Positions 60,926 through 64,000 of a stretch of 64,000 nt of DNA are shown piece by piece. The stretch covers positions 96,393 through 160,392 of the forward strand of contig CAWJZU010000028.1 of NCBI GenBank assembly GCA_963847345.1. Direction: 5' to 3'. Each line of letters opens with the position of its first letter. The stretch's first letter is position 1. This stretch comes from DATARH01 sp963847345 (GTDB taxonomy: Bacteria; Pseudomonadota; Alphaproteobacteria; ATCC43930; CGMCC-115725). The position numbers and the translations under genes are program-made. Under the pieces are notes generated by a model. It was not told where the DNA came from and made no database searches. It saw nothing but the letters and a program-made list of their open reading frames with translations.

Positions 60926-61594
60926 ATGATCACTCGCGCAATCGCCTATCTCCGCACGTCTTCCGCGGCCAATGTCGGCGGCGACAGCGACAAGCGGCAG
61001 CGGGACGCCATTGCCCACTATGCCAAGGCTGCGGGGATCGAGATCGCTGCCGAGTTCTATGACGCGGCAGTGAGTGGCGCCGATCCCATAGACCAGCGGG
61101 ACGGCTTCACCAGCCTTCTCGCATGGGCGGCGGAAAACGATGTCCGCACCGTCATTATCGAGAATGCCAGCCGATTTGCGCGCGATGTAGTGGTTCAGGA
61201 AACCGGCTATCGGCTGTTGACGGCGCAGGGCTTTACCCTGATCGCGGCCGATGACCCGGACGCCTTCACGGCAGATACACCAACGCAAGACTTGGTCCAC
61301 CAGATACTCGGCGCCGTTGCACAATTCGAGAAGGCGAACCTTGTCGCCAAGCTGAAGGCCGCTCGGGACCGCATGTCGCGGCACCAGGGACGCCGTATCG
61401 AGGGGCGCAAGGGGTACACGGCAACCAATCCGGAACTGATCCGCGAGGCAAAGCGGCTGGCAAGGCGATCCCCGAAGACCGGCAAGGCGCGATCATTGCG
61501 GGAGATAGCGGAGGAACTGGCGACGGCAGGGTACACCACGTCCGCGGGCAAGCCGTTTTCAGCCTCGCAGGTACAGCGGTTGATTGCCGGGTGA
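60926..61594 (+). CDS. Serine recombinase (resolvase/invertase family)
   Basis: 222 aa. ATG at 60926, with GGGGAG nine bases upstream. RAIAYLRTSSAANVGGDSDK contains the catalytic Ser of the resolvase domain; IENASRFARDVVVQETGYRL carries the conserved Arg pair region. The DNA-binding part (about 150-222) has KGYTATNPELIREAKRLARR and SLREIAEELATAGYTTSAGK. No large-recombinase domain is present, so it is a small resolvase-type enzyme. It stands in a zone with remnants of a resolvase, an rnhA fragment and an IS5-family element. Confidence 0.9.
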   Translation: MITRAIAYLRTSSAANVGGDSDKRQRDAIAHYAKAAGIEIAAEFYDAAVSGADPIDQRDGFTSLLAWAAENDVRTVIIENASRFARDVVVQETGYRLLTAQGFTLIAADDPDAFTADTPTQDLVHQILGAVAQFEKANLVAKLKAARDRMSRHQGRRIEGRKGYTATNPELIREAKRLARRSPKTGKARSLREIAEELATAGYTTSAGKPFSASQVQRLIAG

Positions 61595-61667
61595 ACGCCG
61601 CTGGATAGTCTTCGGGGATCGCAGCAGCGTTTTTGCCACACTCGGCGCTTGCGGCCCAGAGGAGCGC

Positions 61668-61943
61668 TCATTGCGGCGCAAGTTCGACATGATCGCCGCG
61701 CGGTGGCTCGATCGGCTCGGCCGTTCCTTCAAGACCATGGGGCGGGCGCGCAGCCAGGGCGAGCGACTGGGGCGCCCTACGCTCCCCGCAGACAAGGAAG
61801 CGAAGATGCGCGAGTTGCTGGCCGGCGGAACCGGGATCGTGAAGGCCGCGCGGCTGGCTGGCGTTGGGGTGAGCGCAGTGCAGCGGATCAAGGCTGTGAT
61901 GCCGGCCGGGGCGGTTGAACACGGTGGCGAGGTACGCCCCTAG
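61668..61943 (+). pseudogene. Internally deleted remnant of a second serine recombinase
   Basis: The frame gives RRKFDMIAARWLDRLGRSFK, which matches the middle of a resolvase catalytic domain, then jumps directly to SQGERLGRPTLPADKEAKMR and GGTGIVKAARLAGVGVSAVQ, its C-terminal helix-turn-helix. About 90 residues expected between them are missing and so is the N-terminal Ser. A deletion relic of another recombinase, only 80 bases after the intact one. Confidence 0.6.
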
Positions 61944-62361
61944 AAGCCCAAAGGAAGCGCTGCAGCAGCGCCTTCTGGATGGCAAAAGGGAAACGCCCGT
62001 CGTCAACATCTTGTGGACCGACCCACGGTTTCCACCGCGGGACAAATCGAATAGGAAGGCCAGACAAGCTCCTACAGCGAATGCGGGGTTTCAACCTGGA
62101 AACGGAAAACGGGTAGTCGGGAGCAGAACCACCTCTACAGGGCTCCTATGGCGCCACAGCGCCATGCCGATTAGGTGACCTAACGGGAAGGGCTCTCTGC
62201 ATTTCCGCACCGGGATCGGCGTCGTGACCGGCAGACACAACATCTTGTTTTCAAGCCTGCGTGGCGCTCTATCCTTTACGAGTGCATTTGCGGGCCCGAT
62301 CGCGGTGGTAAAGCGGTGATCGATAGGGCCCGGCAATGAAATGATGACCTAGAAGGAGATT
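61944..62361. other. Accessory-zone intergenic region with two palindromes
   Basis: About 420 bases with no gene. It contains a 7-bp-stem hairpin (ATGGCGC/GCGCCAT at 62148-62165) followed after 5 bases by a 13-base palindrome TTAGGTGACCTAA (62171-62183), which might be operator or recombination sites. Confidence 0.45.
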
Positions 62362-62738
62362 ATGAACACTGAACACAACGGCCCGGCCGAAGTCGCCGAG
62401 GCTGCCGACACCGAGACCACCCTCGCACTGATGCGCACGGTCGAAATTTGGGGGGATGGCGCATGCAGCGGCATCCCGGACCCGGGGGTCGGGGCGCGTA
62501 GCTGCGTTTCCGATAAAGGCATCAAGAGGGGAGATGTCAGGAGGCGAGCCTCACACCACGAACAGCCGCATGGAGATAGATGGCAGCAATCAGGGCGCTG
62601 GAATGGCTAAAGCCTTCATGGCGGGTACAGCTTCATACCGATCAAGGGAATGACGCAGTGGTTGTCACCCTGGAAGGCCAACGGCTGGCGAAAGGCTGAC
62701 AAGAAGCCGGTCGAGAACCAAGACTTGTGGGAACACCT
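62362..62738 (+). pseudogene. rnhA: Ribonuclease HI (rnhA) relic
   Basis: The start reads VEIWGDGACSGIPDPG, close to RNase HI's DGACSGNPGPGG containing the first catalytic Asp. Homology then moves between frames: MSGGEPHTTNSRMEI, AAIRALEWLKPSWRVQLHTD (the last Asp) and GMTQWLSPWKANGWRKADKK PVENQDLW. At least three shifts are needed. The gene is cut off at 62738 by the IS5-family element, so the C-terminal His/Asp region is lost. The AGAAGGAGAT ribosome site before the ATG remains. It is a non-functional copy of an enzyme that removes RNA from hybrids. Confidence 0.65.
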
Positions 62739-63950
62739 AGGGAAACACTGAAGAAGTAGCGAATTGGGTGGTTGCGCCTGGTAGAATTTCGTCCGGCCGG
62801 GGGGACCGAGGGGCGGGACGATGCAGCGTCAAGGGAGCTTTTCGCAGGCGGAATACGCCGGCAAGAAAAAGCAGACGCGGCGCGACAAGTTCTTGGCCGA
62901 GATGGAGCAGGTGGTGCCGTGGGCGCGGCTGGTTGACCGTCTGCGCCCGCTCTACCCGAAGGGCGAGCGCGGCCGCAAGCCGATCGCGCTGGAGCTGATG
63001 CTGCGCATCTACTTTTTGCAGCAATGGTACGGGCTGGCGGATGAAGCGCTGGAGGATGCGCTGTACGACAGCCAAGCCTTGCGCGGCTTTGCCGGCATCG
63101 ATCTGACGCTGGACGCGGTGCCCGACGCGACGACGGTGCTGCACTTCCGCCACTGGCTGGAGCGCCACGAGCTGACCCGGGCGCTGTTCGACGAGATCGC
63201 CGCGATGCTGGCCGAGCGCGGTTTGTTGATGCGCCAAGCTACCATTGTGGATGCCACCATCATCGCCGCCCCGCCCTCGACCAAGAACAAAGAGAAGGCG
63301 CGCGACCGGCAGATGCACCAGACCAAGAAGGGCAATCAGTGGCATTTCGGGATGAAGGGGCATATCGGCGTGGACGTCGCCTCGGGGGTGGTGCACACGG
63401 TCGTCGGCACCGCCGCCAACGAAGCCGACATCAACCAGATGGCGGCGGTGCTGCACGGCCAGGAAGAGGCGGTGTTTGCCGACGCCGGCTATACCGGGGC
63501 AGACAAGCGGCCGGAGCATGCCGACCGCGATGTCTGCTGGAACATCGCCATCAGGCGCAGCATCATCAAAGCTTTGCCCAAAGCGCTGCGGGATGTGGCG
63601 AGCCGGTCGAGCGCGCGCTGGCGCAGGTGCGCGCCCCCGTCGAGCACCCGTTCCACGTCGTCAAGAACCTGTTCTGCCATAAGAAGCTGCGCTATCGCGG
63701 CCTCAAGAAGAACACCGCGCAATTGCACACTCTGTTCGCGCTGGCCAATCTGGTGATCGTCAAGAAGGCTCTGCTCGCTCAACCCGGCTGACGATACCCG
63801 GATTCTGTCCCGATCCCGCAAACAACACAGGAAACCCGGCCCAACCCCCGATTTATACCAACCAGACCGCCACCCACGCGGCGCGCCGCCCCAAAATAAG
63901 GCCGTAGCCGCCGAACCGTCAGCTATCCTCGCTATGTTCAGTGTTTCCCT
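62739..63950. mobile_element. IS5-family insertion sequence
   Basis: 1212 bp. The left end AGGGAAACACTGAA (62739-62752) is the exact reverse complement of TTCAGTGTTTCCCT (63937-63950), 14-bp perfect terminal inverted repeats. It encodes one DDE transposase on the plus strand with a frame break near its end. Clear target duplications are not visible beyond TA-rich flanks. It is inserted in the rnhA relic. Confidence 0.88.
62821..63791 (+). pseudogene. IS5-family transposase, frame broken near C-terminus
   Basis: The first frame (62821 to about 63598) includes FSQAEYAGKKKQTRRDKFLA, LRIYFLQQWYGLADEALEDA, VDATIIAAPPSTKNKEKARD (first Asp) and FADAGYTGADKRPEHA (second Asp). It ends its homology at ALRDV and continues in another frame as GEPVERALAQVRAPVEHPFH (third acidic residue, Glu) VVKNLFCHKKLRYRGLKKNT to the stop at 63791. 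With correction the protein is about 322 aa, the family's usual length. Whether the break is real is unknown. Confidence 0.85.
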
Positions 63951-64000
63951 TAGGTCAACACGGCGCTGCCACGCACTGCCAAAAAACCGCGTCCAGGCGC

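Noticed and set aside
62821..63791. Programmed frameshift in the IS5-family transposase
   Set aside because: Known programmed sites lie earlier and use slippery runs; the break here is near the C-terminus with no slippery heptamer visible.

Overview
The window is 64 kb of high-GC DNA from a bacterium. The order aroQ-accB-accC-aat, the GC-rich palindromic repeats with MAGLDPAIHA-type translations, and the mix of acyl-CoA, amidohydrolase and Rieske genes suggest an alphaproteobacterium, probably a soil or water lineage near Rhodospirillales or Hyphomicrobiales. This is inferred from gene content; there is no rRNA to confirm it. No tRNA, rRNA or CRISPR array was seen.

Layout. 1-5.4 kb (mostly minus): aat (cut by the window edge), accC, a small membrane protein, accB, aroQ, a family-5 substrate-binding protein and a QueD-like protein. 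5.6-7.7 kb (plus): a periplasmic SUOX-fold (PruR/COG3915-like) protein and a membrane histidine kinase, divergent from the QueD-like gene. 7.8-20 kb: scattered metabolic genes (enoyl reductase-like MDR, M81 peptidase, panE, panC, an ACAD10/11-like acyl-CoA dehydrogenase/kinase pair, vapBC, mdh) and a tiny Cys-rich peptide gene overlapping a membrane-anchored protein. 20-28.3 kb (minus): an Xre regulator followed by hyfB-C-E-F-G-I, an energy-converting hydrogenase-related (Ehr) complex without Ni ligands. 28.7-37.2 kb (plus): an LLM flavoprotein, a two-subunit GMC dehydrogenase, and a HlyD / double ABC-2 permease / HlyD exporter. 37-45.6 kb: an MFS porter, a PEP-CTERM protein behind a sigma-54-type promoter, a flavin monooxygenase, a DsbA-like isomerase, a DUF2235 hydrolase and a PcaB-like lyase. 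45.6-59 kb: a defective IS630 copy, carboxymuconolactone decarboxylase-like and MDR genes, NIPSNAP, two related amidohydrolases flanking a MITE-like element, a DHA2 exporter, a Rieske oxygenase, DUF1003, a TauD dioxygenase, two tiny membrane proteins and DUF1993. 59.4-64 kb: an accessory, decaying zone with a truncated glutaredoxin/DinB gene, a serine recombinase, a resolvase remnant, an rnhA fragment and an IS5-family element.

At least eight otherwise conserved genes carry one or more frameshifts (M81 peptidase, mdh, hyfG, SH3 protein, amidohydrolase 2, glutaredoxin/DinB, both transposases). In M81, mdh and amidohydrolase 2 removing exactly one base restores a full-length frame. Much of this could be assembly or base-calling error rather than gene decay. 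Frameshifted genes are typed as pseudogene here, but they should be checked against reads.

The most interesting loci are the candidate pterin-sensing module at 5.0-7.7 kb, the Ni-free Ehr complex, the split ACAD10/11-like pair, the sigma-54/PEP-CTERM promoter, and several tiny genes that lie outside ordinary ORF length cut-offs.
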